NCBI GenBank assembly: GCA_963785815.1
Contig: CAWAWN010000001.1
Coordinates: forward strand, 248,001-312,000
Length of the DNA stretch: 64,000 nt
Source of the DNA: UBA4742 sp963785815
GTDB lineage: Bacteria; Actinomycetota; Acidimicrobiia; Acidimicrobiales; Acidimicrobilacustridaceae
Reading direction: 5' to 3'
The notes under the pieces are model-generated. The model made no database searches. It saw only the letters and a list, made by a program, of their open reading frames with translations, and was not told the DNA's origin. Positions 39,741-47,844 of this stretch are shown here, in pieces; the stretch's first letter is position 1; each line of letters starts with the position of its first letter. Made by a program: the position numbers and the translations under genes.

Positions 39741-40684
39741 GCCACGAACCGCGCCAGGTCCCCCGCTGGTCGGCGGTGGCCGTGGTCGTCGACCAGGAAC
39801 CCGCAGGCGCCCGAGGTGGCCAGCAGCTCGTGCCCGCCGTCCGGCCCGGCGATCAGCGCCGCCTTGGCCAGCACCTCGGCCCAGGCCGCCGACTCGGCCA
39901 GCACGGTCACCGTGCGCACGCCCGAGGTGGCGGGGCGACCGGTGGCGGGATCGATCAGGTGGTGGGCCAGGCCCGCCGAGGTCTCCCAGCGGCGGCTGTG
40001 GGTGGCCGAGGTGGCCACTGCGCCCTGGGCCACCCGCAGGACCCGGCCGTCCCAGCTCGATCGGCCGGTGCCGTCGTCGGGGTCGTGGCCCCAGTCGTCC
40101 ACGCCGATCGACCAGGCCTCGCCGTCGGGGGGACGGCCGCGCAGGGCCAGGTCGCCGCCCAGGTCGACGCACACGCCCTCGGCTCCCCGCGCCACCAGGT
40201 GGGTGGCGGTGAGGTCGGCGGCCCGTCCCTTGCCGATGCCGCCCAGGTCGAGGGCCACGCCAGGCGGGAGCGTGACCGTGCCGCGCTCGGGGTCCAACCC
40301 GATTCCGACCGGGCCCGGGGCGGGCTGGCCGTGGGGCGGGAGTCGCACCCGGCGCACCTCCTCGTAGCTGCGGTCGTAGCCGGCGGCCACCAGCGCGGCT
40401 CCGACCGTCGGGTCGAACCGACCCGACGTCGACCGCCACGCCTCGATGGCCTGGGCCACCAGGTCGAAGGTGAGCGGCGACACGGCCACCGGACCGGAAC
40501 CGGCGGCCTGGTTCAGCGCGCTCAGCTCGCTGGCCGGGTCGAAGCGCGTCCAGCGGCGCTCCAGGTCGGCGATCTGGGCCTGGCCCTCCTCGCACCAGCG
40601 GGCCGCATCCGGGCCCGAGCACGCGATGAGGGCCTCGGTGCCCATCGCCGAGAAGCGATGCTCAAGGAGCGGGAGGGCTGGCAT
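39737..40684 (-). CDS. apbE: FAD:protein FMN transferase
   Basis: 315 aa. ApbE features: AMGTEALIACSG at the N terminus, VALDLGGIGKGRAADLTATHLV, and HHLIDPATGRPATSGVRTVTVLA with the metal-binding residues. It attaches FMN covalently to Thr in exported flavoproteins using FAD as donor. Its usual FMN-binding-domain substrate is not recognisable in the window; the downstream haem membrane protein suggests an electron-transfer chain across the membrane. ATGA overlap with the next gene. Confidence 0.93.
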   Translation of the reverse strand: MPALPLLEHRFSAMGTEALIACSGPDAARWCEEGQAQIADLERRWTRFDPASELSALNQAAGSGPVAVSPLTFDLVAQAIEAWRSTSGRFDPTVGAALVAAGYDRSYEEVRRVRLPPHGQPAPGPVGIGLDPERGTVTLPPGVALDLGGIGKGRAADLTATHLVARGAEGVCVDLGGDLALRGRPPDGEAWSIGVDDWGHDPDDGTGRSSWDGRVLRVAQGAVATSATHSRRWETSAGLAHHLIDPATGRPATSGVRTVTVLAESAAWAEVLAKAALIAGPDGGHELLATSGACGFLVDDHGHRRPAGDLARFVA

Positions 40685-41168
40685 GGGTGACCGTGGTCGG
40701 GGGCGACGTGGTGGGCGGGCTGGTGGTCGCCGTGGTGGGCGGCGGGGGACTCGTCACCGGCGCCGCGGGCGGTGCCGTCGCGACCGGCGCGCCCGGGGTC
40801 GTCGGCGCGGTGGCGGCCGGCGCGCCCGCGGCGGGGGCCCGGCCCGGGGCCGTGGTCCCGCCACCGGCCGGGGTGGCCGGAGCCACCTGGACCCCGCCGG
40901 TGGCCTGCGGGGTGGTGCCCCCCGCCGTCGGGAGGACCGAGGTGGTGGCGGTAGCCCCGGGTTGGCTGGCGCCCAGCGCCGCGACGGTGGTGGGCCCGGT
41001 CAGCCCTGCGGCCGCGTCGACGCGCCCCGATGTCGCGGTGGGAGCCGTCGCCGCGGTGGTGGTCGCCTGGGCCATGGCCCCCACCATCAGGGCCGAGGCC
41101 GCGCCCGTCGCCAGCCCGACCGCCAGACGGGCCCGTCCGGCCGGGTGCGCAGCCCGCGGTTCAGTCAT
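40662..41168 (-). CDS. Exported Ala/Thr/Pro-rich protein
   Basis: 168 aa: basic N terminus, a hydrophobic stretch (LAVGLATGAASALMVGAMAQA) and then a low-complexity Ala/Thr/Pro/Gly chain with no recognisable domain. Overlaps the ApbE start by 23 nt and the preceding gene's stop by 8 nt, so it sits inside the ApbE/ferric-reductase operon. A disordered surface or linker protein; possibly an ApbE substrate scaffold, but no FMN attachment motif is evident. Confidence 0.6.
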   Translation of the reverse strand: MTEPRAAHPAGRARLAVGLATGAASALMVGAMAQATTTAATAPTATSGRVDAAAGLTGPTTVAALGASQPGATATTSVLPTAGGTTPQATGGVQVAPATPAGGGTTAPGRAPAAGAPAATAPTTPGAPVATAPPAAPVTSPPPPTTATTSPPTTSPPTTVTHASPPAP

Positions 41169-41613
41169 CGTTGGGCTCGGTGGTGGTGGTGCGCGGTGGC
41201 CGGGTGGTGGAGGTGGTGGTCGAGGGCGGCGACGTCGTGGTGGTGGCCGCGGTGGTGGGGGGAGACGTCGGCGGGCCGGACGTGGTCGGCGGTGCCGCCG
41301 AGGGCCCGGTCGTCGACGGTGGCGCGCTCGGCGATGACGGCGCGGCTGTCGGGACCGCCGCGGTCGAGACCGACGAGGACACCGGCGGGGCCGGCGCCGC
41401 GGTGCTCGGGGCTCCGGCGGGGGCCGGCGCGACCTGGCTCGGCGAGCCCGTGGCCACGCCCGCGAGCGTGGTGGTCGTCACCCGGCCGGAGTCGGCCAGT
41501 CGCGCCGGGGGCTGGGACCGGGGGATCGATCGGGGGGCGACCGCCAGCCCACCGATGACGAGCAGGCCGGCCGCGGCCGAGCCGGACAGCAGGAGGGCGG
41601 GGCGGCGTCGCAC
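41161..41613 (-). CDS. Exported Thr/Pro/Ser-rich protein
   Basis: 150 aa with a signal-like N terminus (RRRPALLLSGSAAAGLLVIGGLAVAP) and a Thr/Pro/Ser tail (TTTTSPPSTTTSTTRPPRTTTTEPNDD). First gene of the operon running to the ferric reductase. No catalytic motif. Resembles the low-complexity proteins at 36435 and 44808. Confidence 0.6.
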   Translation of the reverse strand: MRRRPALLLSGSAAAGLLVIGGLAVAPRSIPRSQPPARLADSGRVTTTTLAGVATGSPSQVAPAPAGAPSTAAPAPPVSSSVSTAAVPTAAPSSPSAPPSTTGPSAAPPTTSGPPTSPPTTAATTTTSPPSTTTSTTRPPRTTTTEPNDD

Positions 41614-41731
41614 CTCCGAAGTGTCGGCCGCCCGGTCTGCGCTCCGCTCTAAGCAGGCGCCACCTGGACCTCAAGACATGGATAAGGATCCGCCGGACGC
41701 GCGGGTGCGCCCTGGGCGTATCCTGGCGGCG

Positions 41732-42052
41732 ATGGACGCCTCATCCGTCTTCCGGCTGCGCGGTGAACGCCAGGACGACGTGGTGCGGCTGTGGCTGGCC
41801 GGCGACTTCGACCAGACCCAGCGTGACACCGTGATCGACGCGCTCGACGAGGGCGACACGCCTTCGGAGATCCAGATCGACATGAGTGAGGTCCGGTTCA
41901 TGGGCTCGTCGGGGCTGTCGGCGCTCATCCACGCCTGCCGCCTGCTCCAGCCGAGCGGGGGGCGGGTGGTGCTGATCGACCCGGCCAGCCCGGTCGTCCG
42001 CCTGCTGGACACCTGCGGGCTCACCCACCTGTTCACCATCCAGCTCTCGTGA
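41732..42052 (+). CDS. STAS-domain anti-sigma-factor antagonist-like protein
   Basis: 106 aa from the ATG at 41732. STAS fold with VRLWLAGDFDQTQRDTVIDAL and IQIDMSEVRFMGSSGLSALIHACRLL, where the Ser of MGSSG is the phosphorylation site in SpoIIAA-type antagonists. It would bind an anti-sigma kinase not encoded nearby. Followed 14 nt later by the DHFR-like gene. Confidence 0.88.
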   Translation: MDASSVFRLRGERQDDVVRLWLAGDFDQTQRDTVIDALDEGDTPSEIQIDMSEVRFMGSSGLSALIHACRLLQPSGGRVVLIDPASPVVRLLDTCGLTHLFTIQLS

Positions 42053-42065
42053 GGTCGCGCCGCCC

Positions 42066-42707
42066 ATGACCAAGGTTCGGGTCCACAACCTGGCCATGTC
42101 CCTCGACGGCTACGCCGCCGGCCCCCACCAGGACGAGGACAACCCTCTCGGCGTGGGCGGTCGGGCGCTGCACGAGTGGGTGTTCGAGACCCGTACCGGG
42201 CGGGCGATGATCGGTGAGCCGGGCGGTTCCGAGGGGCTCGACGACGAGTACCTGCGGGCCGGCGAGGAGGGCATCGGGGCCACCATCATGGGCCGCAACA
42301 TGTTCGGGCCGGTCCGGGGACCCTGGGGGGGATCGACCTGGAGGGGCTGGTGGGGCGACGAACCCCCGTACCACCACCCGGTGTTCGTGCTCACCCACCA
42401 CGCCCGCCCACCCCTGGAGATGCAGGGCGGCACCGTGTTCCACTTCGTCACCGACGGCATCGAGGCTGCTCACCAGTTGGCGGTGGCGGCCGCCGACGGC
42501 GCCGACATCCGACTGGGGGGCGGGGCGTCCACCGTGCAGCAGTACCTGCAGGCCGGCCTGGTGGACGAGATGCACGTGGCCGTGGTGCCGGTCCTGCTCG
42601 GCTCGGGCGAGCGGCTCTTCGACCTCGACCCCGTCGCCCTCGGCTACCAGGTCGTCGACCACGCCGCCTCGTCGGCCGTCACCCACGTGCGGTTGGCGCG
42701 GAGGTGA
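42066..42707 (+). CDS. Dihydrofolate-reductase / RibD C-terminal family protein
   Basis: 213 aa. Matches the RibD_C/DHFR-like family: KVRVHNLAMSLDGYAAGP, MGRNMFG, PVFVLTHHARPPL, ADIRLGGGASTVQQYLQAGLVDEMHVAVVPVLLGSGERLF. An NADPH-dependent reductase; substrate unknown. Its stop overlaps the following GTG by 4 nt. Confidence 0.9.
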   Translation: MTKVRVHNLAMSLDGYAAGPHQDEDNPLGVGGRALHEWVFETRTGRAMIGEPGGSEGLDDEYLRAGEEGIGATIMGRNMFGPVRGPWGGSTWRGWWGDEPPYHHPVFVLTHHARPPLEMQGGTVFHFVTDGIEAAHQLAVAAADGADIRLGGGASTVQQYLQAGLVDEMHVAVVPVLLGSGERLFDLDPVALGYQVVDHAASSAVTHVRLARR

Positions 42708-43213
42708 GGGAGCACACCTTCTCCTTCGAGGTGGACGCCACCCCGGAGGAGGTGTGGGCCGCCCTGCATCCCCGGCCCCGGCCGAACCCCGACGGTGGAC
42801 CCCGGGTGATCGAGCACGGTGGGGTGCGCATCGAGATCCTCAGCGAGGGCGACGAGGACGGCCAGGGCCTGGTCCGCACCTGCACCTACGCGGTGCCCCG
42901 GTGGTTGCTGTCCGGCGGGGTGGGGCGCTCCTGGGAGTGCGTCACCGAGTCGCGCCCGCCCACCTCCTCGCGCTACGAGGCCGTGGGCAAGCCCCTGTGG
43001 TCCAAGGCGTCGGGCTGGCACCGCATCGAGGCCCTGGACGACCAGCGCAGCCGGGTGCACTTCGGCGAGACCTACCACGCCTTCAACCCGGTCATGCGGG
43101 GCCTGTTCGAGGGGGCCGTGCACCGGTTCATCTCCAAGGACAACGACCGGCTGGTGCAGGCCGCGGTCACCCAGGGCGTGGCCCGTCGGCGGGCTCGACG
43201 CAGCAGCGCCTAG
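42704..43213 (+). CDS. SRPBCC-family (START-like) protein
   Basis: 169 aa, GTG start in a GTGA overlap. REHTFSFEVDATPEEVWAALHP is the usual polyketide-cyclase/SRPBCC opening, and the domain ends with a long C-terminal helix (VMRGLFEGAVHRFISKDNDRLVQAAVTQG). Binds a hydrophobic ligand in an internal cavity. Converges with another SRPBCC gene, overlapping by 4 nt. Confidence 0.82.
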   Translation: MREHTFSFEVDATPEEVWAALHPRPRPNPDGGPRVIEHGGVRIEILSEGDEDGQGLVRTCTYAVPRWLLSGGVGRSWECVTESRPPTSSRYEAVGKPLWSKASGWHRIEALDDQRSRVHFGETYHAFNPVMRGLFEGAVHRFISKDNDRLVQAAVTQGVARRRARRSSA

Positions 43214-43653
43214 CGCGCCGCGGCGACGGCGAAGGCGCCGGCCATGGCCGTCCACCCCGAGCTGTTGGCCTCACGCAGGGGCGGGCCCGCCGCGCCCAGG
43301 CGCTCCCATCCCGACTGGACGATGTCGAGTCGCGACGTGCCGTCGCCCAGGTCCACGAACGTCACCTCCACATCGGTGGCCTGGTCGGGTTCACGGCCGA
43401 TGTGCCAGGCATAGCCCAGCCGGTGGGGTGGCTCCCACGAGGTGATGCGTCCCCACTCGATCTCCGCGCCGTCGGAGGTCCGCTCGTAGATGCGCCCGCC
43501 CAGCCGGGGTTCGAGGGCGACGCGGGTGTCGGGGTCGCCCGAGGCCGAGTGCCCCGGCGGCCACCAGCTCGACAAGCGGTTGGTCCACACGTCGAAGGCG
43601 TGGTCCACCGGACAGGCGATGTCGAAGCTCAACCGCAGCGGTGGGGCGCTCAC
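43210..43653 (-). CDS. SRPBCC / AHSA1-family protein
   Basis: 147 aa. LRLSFDIACPVDHAFDVWTNRLSSWWPPGHS and LGGRIYERTSDGAEIEWGRITSWEPPHRLGYAWH identify the AHSA1 branch, commonly encoded next to ArsR regulators as here (ATGA overlap with the ArsR gene). Likely a ligand-binding or stress protein. Last gene of a four-gene operon beginning at 44736. Confidence 0.88.
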   Translation of the reverse strand: MSAPPLRLSFDIACPVDHAFDVWTNRLSSWWPPGHSASGDPDTRVALEPRLGGRIYERTSDGAEIEWGRITSWEPPHRLGYAWHIGREPDQATDVEVTFVDLGDGTSRLDIVQSGWERLGAAGPPLREANSSGWTAMAGAFAVAAAR

Positions 43654-43982
43654 GGGCCGCCCCGCCCGGGTCGAGGCGTGGTGTTCTCAGCCATGAGCCG
43701 GAAGCGGGTGGCGGCGTCGCCCCACACCTGGGTCAGGAACTGCTCCACCGCGGCCAGGCCGTCGTCGTGGAGGCGGTAGATGCGACGGGTGCCCTGGGGC
43801 TCCTCGACGACCAGGCCGGCCTCCTTCAGCAGGCGGAGGTGGCGCGACACCGCCGGCCGGCTGATGGGCAGCTCCTCGGCCACCTCCCCCACCGACCGCC
43901 CGCCCTGGGCCAGCAGCTCGACGATGGCGCGGCGGTGGTGGTCGCCCAGGGCCTCGAAGGGGTCCCGGGCCGGTTGGGCCAC
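43650..43982 (-). CDS. ArsR-family transcriptional regulator
   Basis: 110 aa from the GTG at 43982. Winged helix: DPFEALGDHHRRAIVELLAQGGRSVGEVAEELPISRPAVSRHLRLLKEAGLVVEEPQGTRRIYRL. No Cys metal site, so it belongs to the non-metal ArsR group that pairs with AHSA1 proteins. It probably represses its own operon through the GTTAC/GTAAC array at 44761-44795. Confidence 0.9.
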   Translation of the reverse strand: MAQPARDPFEALGDHHRRAIVELLAQGGRSVGEVAEELPISRPAVSRHLRLLKEAGLVVEEPQGTRRIYRLHDDGLAAVEQFLTQVWGDAATRFRLMAENTTPRPGRGGP

Positions 43983-43993
43983 GGCGACGGCCC

Positions 43994-44413
43994 TCAGCCC
44001 GAGGCCACCGAGGTGGCCCGCATGCGGTTGTTGCGGGGCTGGTGCTCCAGCTCGGCCCGCCCCAGCTCCTCGAGGACCGGTGGGACGTAGTTGGCGAAGC
44101 GGCCCCGCAGGCCCTTCTTCAGGCCGTACCAGCCGCCCACGGGGTTGTCCGCGGCCCGCGCCCACGCCTCCACAGAGCCTTCCGCCGCGGGCTTCTGCTC
44201 ATCGGCGTTGCCCAGAGGCACCCAGTCGGCCCGGGACACGAGCATGGCCTCCAGATCGTCCAAGCACGACAGGTGGTAGCGCAGCTGGTTCTTGCCCACC
44301 TGGACGACCAGGGCCGGCGGATCGAGGGCCTCGTCGCGGTAGGCCTCGTAGGTCGACCCGCCGCTCGGGGTCCGCAGGACCCAGGGCGACGCGGCGGTGC
44401 CGTCGCCGCTCAC
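43994..44413 (-). CDS. Conserved hypothetical protein (139 aa)
   Basis: Begins SGDGTAASPWVLRTPSGGSTYEAYRDE and contains VGKNQLRYHLSCLDDLEAMLVSRADWVPLG; globular, no membrane helix. The PSGGSxxxAYRD region resembles a small actinobacterial family of unknown function. It overlaps the upstream 108-aa gene by 4 nt and precedes the ArsR gene by 11 nt, so it belongs to that operon. Confidence 0.75.
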   Translation of the reverse strand: MSGDGTAASPWVLRTPSGGSTYEAYRDEALDPPALVVQVGKNQLRYHLSCLDDLEAMLVSRADWVPLGNADEQKPAAEGSVEAWARAADNPVGGWYGLKKGLRGRFANYVPPVLEELGRAELEHQPRNNRMRATSVASG

Positions 44414-44736
44414 GGCGCGTCCACCCCGGCCGGCTGGGGGAACCCGAAGGATCCGACCACCTCGGCGCCCAGGGCCACCGGCGCCGCGTCGCAGCGCGCC
44501 CCGATGTCGGCCGTGAAGGCGGCGAAGGCGGGGATGGCCGCGAGCGGGTTGGCGCCGTCTGGGGTGTCCACCTGGGCCAGGTGCACGAACGTGACACCGT
44601 CGGCCAGGCGGAAGCTGACGTAGCGCAGGCCGCCGGGCTGCTCTTCGGCGAGCTCGGCGAACACGGCCTCGATCAGGGCCTGGTTCTCGTCGGCCCGATC
44701 GGGTTTGGTCTGGTACCGGACGATCGTGGTGCTCAT
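44410..44736 (-). CDS. Small ABM-like / dimeric alpha-beta barrel protein
   Basis: 108 aa: TTIVRYQTKPDRADENQALIEAVFAELAEEQPGGLRYVSFRLADGVTFVHLAQVD has the ferredoxin-like pattern of antibiotic-biosynthesis-monooxygenase-type domains. First gene of the ArsR operon, with the operator array 25-60 nt upstream of its ATG. Enzymatic role unknown. Confidence 0.75.
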   Translation of the reverse strand: MSTTIVRYQTKPDRADENQALIEAVFAELAEEQPGGLRYVSFRLADGVTFVHLAQVDTPDGANPLAAIPAFAAFTADIGARCDAAPVALGAEVVGSFGFPQPAGVDAP

Positions 44737-44760
44737 GGGTCCCCCTCGACGGCGCTCGCT

Positions 44761-44795
44761 GGTAACGACACGGTTACGGTAACGGCAGGGTTACC
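44761..44795. promoter_or_regulatory. GGTAAC/GTTACC operator array of the ArsR operon
   Basis: Four half-sites: GGTAAC (44761-44766), GTTAC (44773-44777), GTAAC (44779-44783) and GTTACC (44790-44795). The inner pair forms GTTAC-G-GTAAC, and the outer sites repeat it on either side. It lies just upstream of the first gene of the minus-strand ArsR operon, the expected position for autorepression. Confidence 0.6.
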
Positions 44796-44807
44796 GAGTG
44801 GCAACCC

Positions 44808-45227
44808 TCAGGGCGAGCCGGCCACCGTCGTGGTGGTGGTGGTCGACGTCGAGGTCGTGCTGGTCGACGTCGAGGTGGTGGTGGGGGCCGTGGTGGTCGT
44901 CGTCCGCTCGGCCGTGGTGGTGGTGCTGCGCTCGGTGGTGGTCGGGTGCAGCGTGGTCGACGTGCTGGTCGACGTCGTGGTGGTGGTGCTGGACGCGGGG
45001 GTCGAGCTCTTGTTGGCCAGGGCGATGGCCAGCACGACGATGACGGCCACCAGGGCCACGCCGACGATGATCACCGGCACCAACCAGCCGGGCCGGCCCG
45101 GTTGCTGGCCGGACTCGGCGACCGCCGCCTCGTACCCGCCGGCCGGCGTGGCCGACGGGTCGGCCGGCGCCGCCGCGGGGGTGGTGGCCGGCATCTGGGT
45201 GGTGGGCTCCTCGGGCGTGTCGCTCAT
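44808..45227 (-). CDS. Membrane-anchored Thr-rich protein
   Basis: 139 aa: cytoplasmic Pro/Ala-rich N terminus, one helix (WLVPVIIVGVALVAVIVVLAIALA) and an extracellular tail made almost only of Thr and Ser. No domain. The layout repeats that of the other Thr-rich genes in this window, which suggests glycosylated stalks. The stop lies only 12 nt beyond the ArsR operon operator. Confidence 0.7.
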   Translation of the reverse strand: MSDTPEEPTTQMPATTPAAAPADPSATPAGGYEAAVAESGQQPGRPGWLVPVIIVGVALVAVIVVLAIALANKSSTPASSTTTTTSTSTSTTLHPTTTERSTTTTAERTTTTTAPTTTSTSTSTTSTSTTTTTTVAGSP

Positions 45228-45279
45228 GGCCAGAGGCTAGAACCGTCGCGCCGGTGGGGGCGGGTACCATCCGCCGAGG

Positions 45280-45645
45280 GCGACCTACGTCCTGGTGCAC
45301 GGTGGTGGTCACGGCGGCTGGTGCTACCAGAAGGTGGCGCGGCGGCTCCAGGAGGCCGGCCACACCGTCTACCTGCGCGACGTGATCCTGGTGGGCCACA
45401 GCTACGGCGGCATGGTCATCACCGGGGTGGCCGACCGGGCCGCCGACCGGGTGGGCCGCATCGTGTACCTCGACGCCGCCAACCCCCGCAACGGCCAGTC
45501 GCTGGTCGACGTGGCCGGCCCCTACATCCTCATGGACGAGTACCGACAGGCCGGTCGGCTTCGGGACATCGACACCGGCCACGAACTGATGATCACCGAG
45601 CCCGAGGCCGTCACCGACATCCTGGTGGAGATCGCCGAGTCCTAG
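45280..45645 (+). pseudogene. Alpha/beta hydrolase remnant with internal deletions
   Basis: The sequence reads TYVLVHGGGHGGWCYQKVARRLQEAGHTVY, then directly LRDVILVGHSYGGMVITGVADRAADRVGRIVYLDAANPRNGQSL, then DTGHELMITEPEAVTDILVEIAE. In the family (about 240 aa) roughly 45-50 residues lie between GHTVY and the nucleophile strand and about 100 between the YLDAANP strand and the catalytic-His segment; both are missing, in frame. There is no proper start codon before the first strand (only GTG at 45295 within it). A non-functional remnant. Confidence 0.7.
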
Positions 45646-45684
45646 GCGGCTCGACCCGGCACGGCTCTCACGACGACGATGGCC

Positions 45685-46152
45685 TCAGCCGGCGGACCGG
45701 ACGGTGCGCTCCAGGATGCCCAGGGTGGCCTTCAGAGCTGACTCGGGCACGATCGGCCACCCTCCCCGCGACGTCCAGCGCTCCTCGACCGCCGACCAGT
45801 CGTAGATGGAGGTGACCAGGGTGCCGCCCTCGGCCGGCTCCAGGCGATAGCCGTAGTAGTGACCGATGCTCGGGAAGTTCAGGCCCGACACCTCCCAGGT
45901 CAGGTACCGGTCCGGTTCGAAGGCGGTGAAGGTCACGGTCACGTCGTACTTGCCCATGGGCAGGTCGCCCAGGGCCTCGCGGTCCATGTGGATCACGAAG
46001 GTGTCACCCGCCGCCTTGGCCGGCTCGCCCGTGCAGGACTGGAGCATGCCCGAGGCGTCGATGGCCACCTGGCCCTCCGGGCTGCTCACGATGCGGAAGA
46101 TGTCGGCCGCGTCGGCCGGGATCAGCCGTTGGACCTCGATGCGTTGGCTCAT
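45685..46152 (-). CDS. SRPBCC-family protein
   Basis: 155 aa: SQRIEVQRLIPADAADIFRIVSSPEGQVAIDASGMLQS is the polyketide-cyclase/dehydrase-type opening; FHVIHM-like strand FVIHMDREALGDLP and a C-terminal helix complete the fold. Mycobacterial relatives occur beside lipid and steroid catabolic genes, as here beside a thiolase 38 nt upstream on the same strand. Binds a hydrophobic ligand. Confidence 0.85.
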   Translation of the reverse strand: MSQRIEVQRLIPADAADIFRIVSSPEGQVAIDASGMLQSCTGEPAKAAGDTFVIHMDREALGDLPMGKYDVTVTFTAFEPDRYLTWEVSGLNFPSIGHYYGYRLEPAEGGTLVTSIYDWSAVEERWTSRGGWPIVPESALKATLGILERTVRSAG

Positions 46153-46190
46153 GGGCTCATCCTGGCAGCTGCCCGCGCCGCGGACGCAGC

Positions 46191-47336
46191 TCAGGTCGAG
46201 ACGATGGTGGCGCCCGAGGTGCCCGGGGCGCCGTAGAGCTGGGCGAAGCCCACCTTGGGCTGACCGGGCACCTGGCGATCCCCGGCGGTGCCGCGCAGCT
46301 GCTGGGTGAGCTCGTAGATCTGGCGCAGGCCCGACGCGCCCACCGGCTCGCCGTTGGCCATGAGCCCGCCGTCGGTGTTGACGGGCATGCGGCCGCCGAT
46401 CTCGGTCTGGCCCTCGGCGATGAGCTGCTCCTGGTCGCCGTCGGCGCAGAACCCGGTCTCGGCCATGTGGATGACCTCGGCGCCGGCCTCGGTGTCCTGG
46501 AGCTGGATCACGTCGACCTCGTCGGGGCCGATGCCAGCCAGCTCGAAGGCGGCCCGCGAGGCCTCGACGGTGGGCCCGTCCACCACCGGCAGCGACGCCC
46601 AGGTGCCGTGCACCTCGAAGGCGCCGAGCTGGCGGGTGCGCACCGCGGTGGCCCGCAGGTAGACGGGCGAGGACGTGTAGCGGTGTGCCTGGTCAGCCCG
46701 GCACAGGATCACGGCGGCCGCGCCCTCGTCGGGGGCGCAGAACATGAACTGGCGCAGCGGGTGGTTGAGCACGCGCGACTCGAGGATCTGCTCCTCGGTG
46801 AGGGGCTGGCGGCGGAAGGCGTTGGGGTTGAGCGAGCCGTTGCGGAAGTTCTTGGCCCCCACCCGGGCCAGGGTCTGGTCGCTGATGCCGTGGTCGTGCA
46901 TGTAGCGGTTGATCTTCATGCCGAAGTACTTGGTGGTCAGGAAGTGCCCGGCCTCGCCGTACCAGGCCGGCAGGGCGTACTCGACCGGGTCGGCCGAGAA
47001 GGCCCGGGCCGGGTGCTTGTCCATCCCCACGGCCAGCCCCAGGTCATAGGCCCCCAGGGAGATCATCTTGGCCGCCATGTCCAGCGACGAGGCGGCGGTG
47101 GCACACCCGTTGTAGATGTTGGTGAACGGGATGCCGGTGGGGCCCAGGTAGGTGACCACGCTGTCGGGGTTGTCCACCTCGTAGCTGCCCCCGAACGCGA
47201 ACTGGACGTCACGCCACTCAACCCCGGCGTCGGCCAGGGCGAAGCGGATGGCGTCGGCGCCCATCTCCACCGCCGACTTGCCCGGGAACCGGCCGAACGG
47301 GTGGAGGCCCACCCCGATGATGGCCACGTCGTTCAT
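46191..47336 (-). CDS. Thiolase-superfamily protein (lipid-transfer / SCP-x type)
   Basis: 381 aa. Catalytic Cys78 lies in NIYNGCATAASSLDMA; later VDVIQLQDTEAGAEVIHMAETGFC and PVNTDGGLMANGEPVGASGLRQIYEL correspond to the His and GxG regions of SCP-x-type thiolases. Such enzymes pair with a small Zn-ribbon/OB-fold DUF35 protein, exactly what overlaps its start by 4 nt. They perform retro-aldol or thiolytic side-chain cleavage in steroid or fatty-acid catabolism. Confidence 0.9.
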   Translation of the reverse strand: MNDVAIIGVGLHPFGRFPGKSAVEMGADAIRFALADAGVEWRDVQFAFGGSYEVDNPDSVVTYLGPTGIPFTNIYNGCATAASSLDMAAKMISLGAYDLGLAVGMDKHPARAFSADPVEYALPAWYGEAGHFLTTKYFGMKINRYMHDHGISDQTLARVGAKNFRNGSLNPNAFRRQPLTEEQILESRVLNHPLRQFMFCAPDEGAAAVILCRADQAHRYTSSPVYLRATAVRTRQLGAFEVHGTWASLPVVDGPTVEASRAAFELAGIGPDEVDVIQLQDTEAGAEVIHMAETGFCADGDQEQLIAEGQTEIGGRMPVNTDGGLMANGEPVGASGLRQIYELTQQLRGTAGDRQVPGQPKVGFAQLYGAPGTSGATIVST

Positions 47337-47779
47337 GCTGGCTCCTGGCTCGATGCGGCGGTCGGGGCGAAGGCGAAGGACACGACCTCGTTGCCCTCCT
47401 CGTCGGTGCGCAGCGGGATGAGGACGAGCTCGACCGGCATGCCGAACTCGAGGCGCTCGGGGTCGCTCTCGGTCAGCCTCGACTCGATCATCAGATGCTC
47501 GGACACCTGCACCCAGCCCATGCCGAAGGGCTCGAAGGTCGCAGGGTCGGTGTTGCCCACATAGGGCGGGGCCACCGGCGGGAACGACTGGGTGGTCCAG
47601 GTGTAGAGCGTGCCTCGCGGCTCGAGCAGCTGCTCGGCCACGTCGCCGCCACCGCACCCCGGGCAGTGGGTCTGGGCCGGGAAGACGACCAGGTCGCAGG
47701 CCGGGCAGGCCGAGGCGATCAGGCGAGACTCGTCGGACGGCCAGGTGAAGAGGCCTTCGGCGATGGGGACTCGGGCCAA
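47333..47779 (-). CDS. Zn-ribbon / OB-fold (DUF35) acyl-CoA-associated protein
   Basis: 148 aa. Rubredoxin-like zinc ribbon CPACDLVVFPAQTHCPGCG followed by an OB fold (GTLYTWTTQSFPPVAPPYVG). Start taken as the TTG at 47779 because AGGAG stands 6 nt before it; the upstream ATG at 47839 lies inside the operator palindrome. It forms a complex with the thiolase encoded downstream (ATGA overlap). Confidence 0.87.
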   Translation of the reverse strand: MARVPIAEGLFTWPSDESRLIASACPACDLVVFPAQTHCPGCGGGDVAEQLLEPRGTLYTWTTQSFPPVAPPYVGNTDPATFEPFGMGWVQVSEHLMIESRLTESDPERLEFGMPVELVLIPLRTDEEGNEVVSFAFAPTAASSQEPA

Positions 47780-47831
47780 CGGTGGCTCCTGGGTTCGGCG
47801 GGGCGGGTGGGAGCGTGATGCTATCTTCAGG

Positions 47832-47844
47832 AGAATCATATTCT
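47832..47844. promoter_or_regulatory. Palindrome in the divergent thiolase/SDR promoter
   Basis: AGAAT-CAT-ATTCT, with outer CAGG/CCTG arms (47828-47831 and 47847-47850). It sits midway between the DUF35 start (47779) and the SDR start (47873), the only AT-rich part of the gap, so it is a good repressor site for both directions. Confidence 0.5.
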
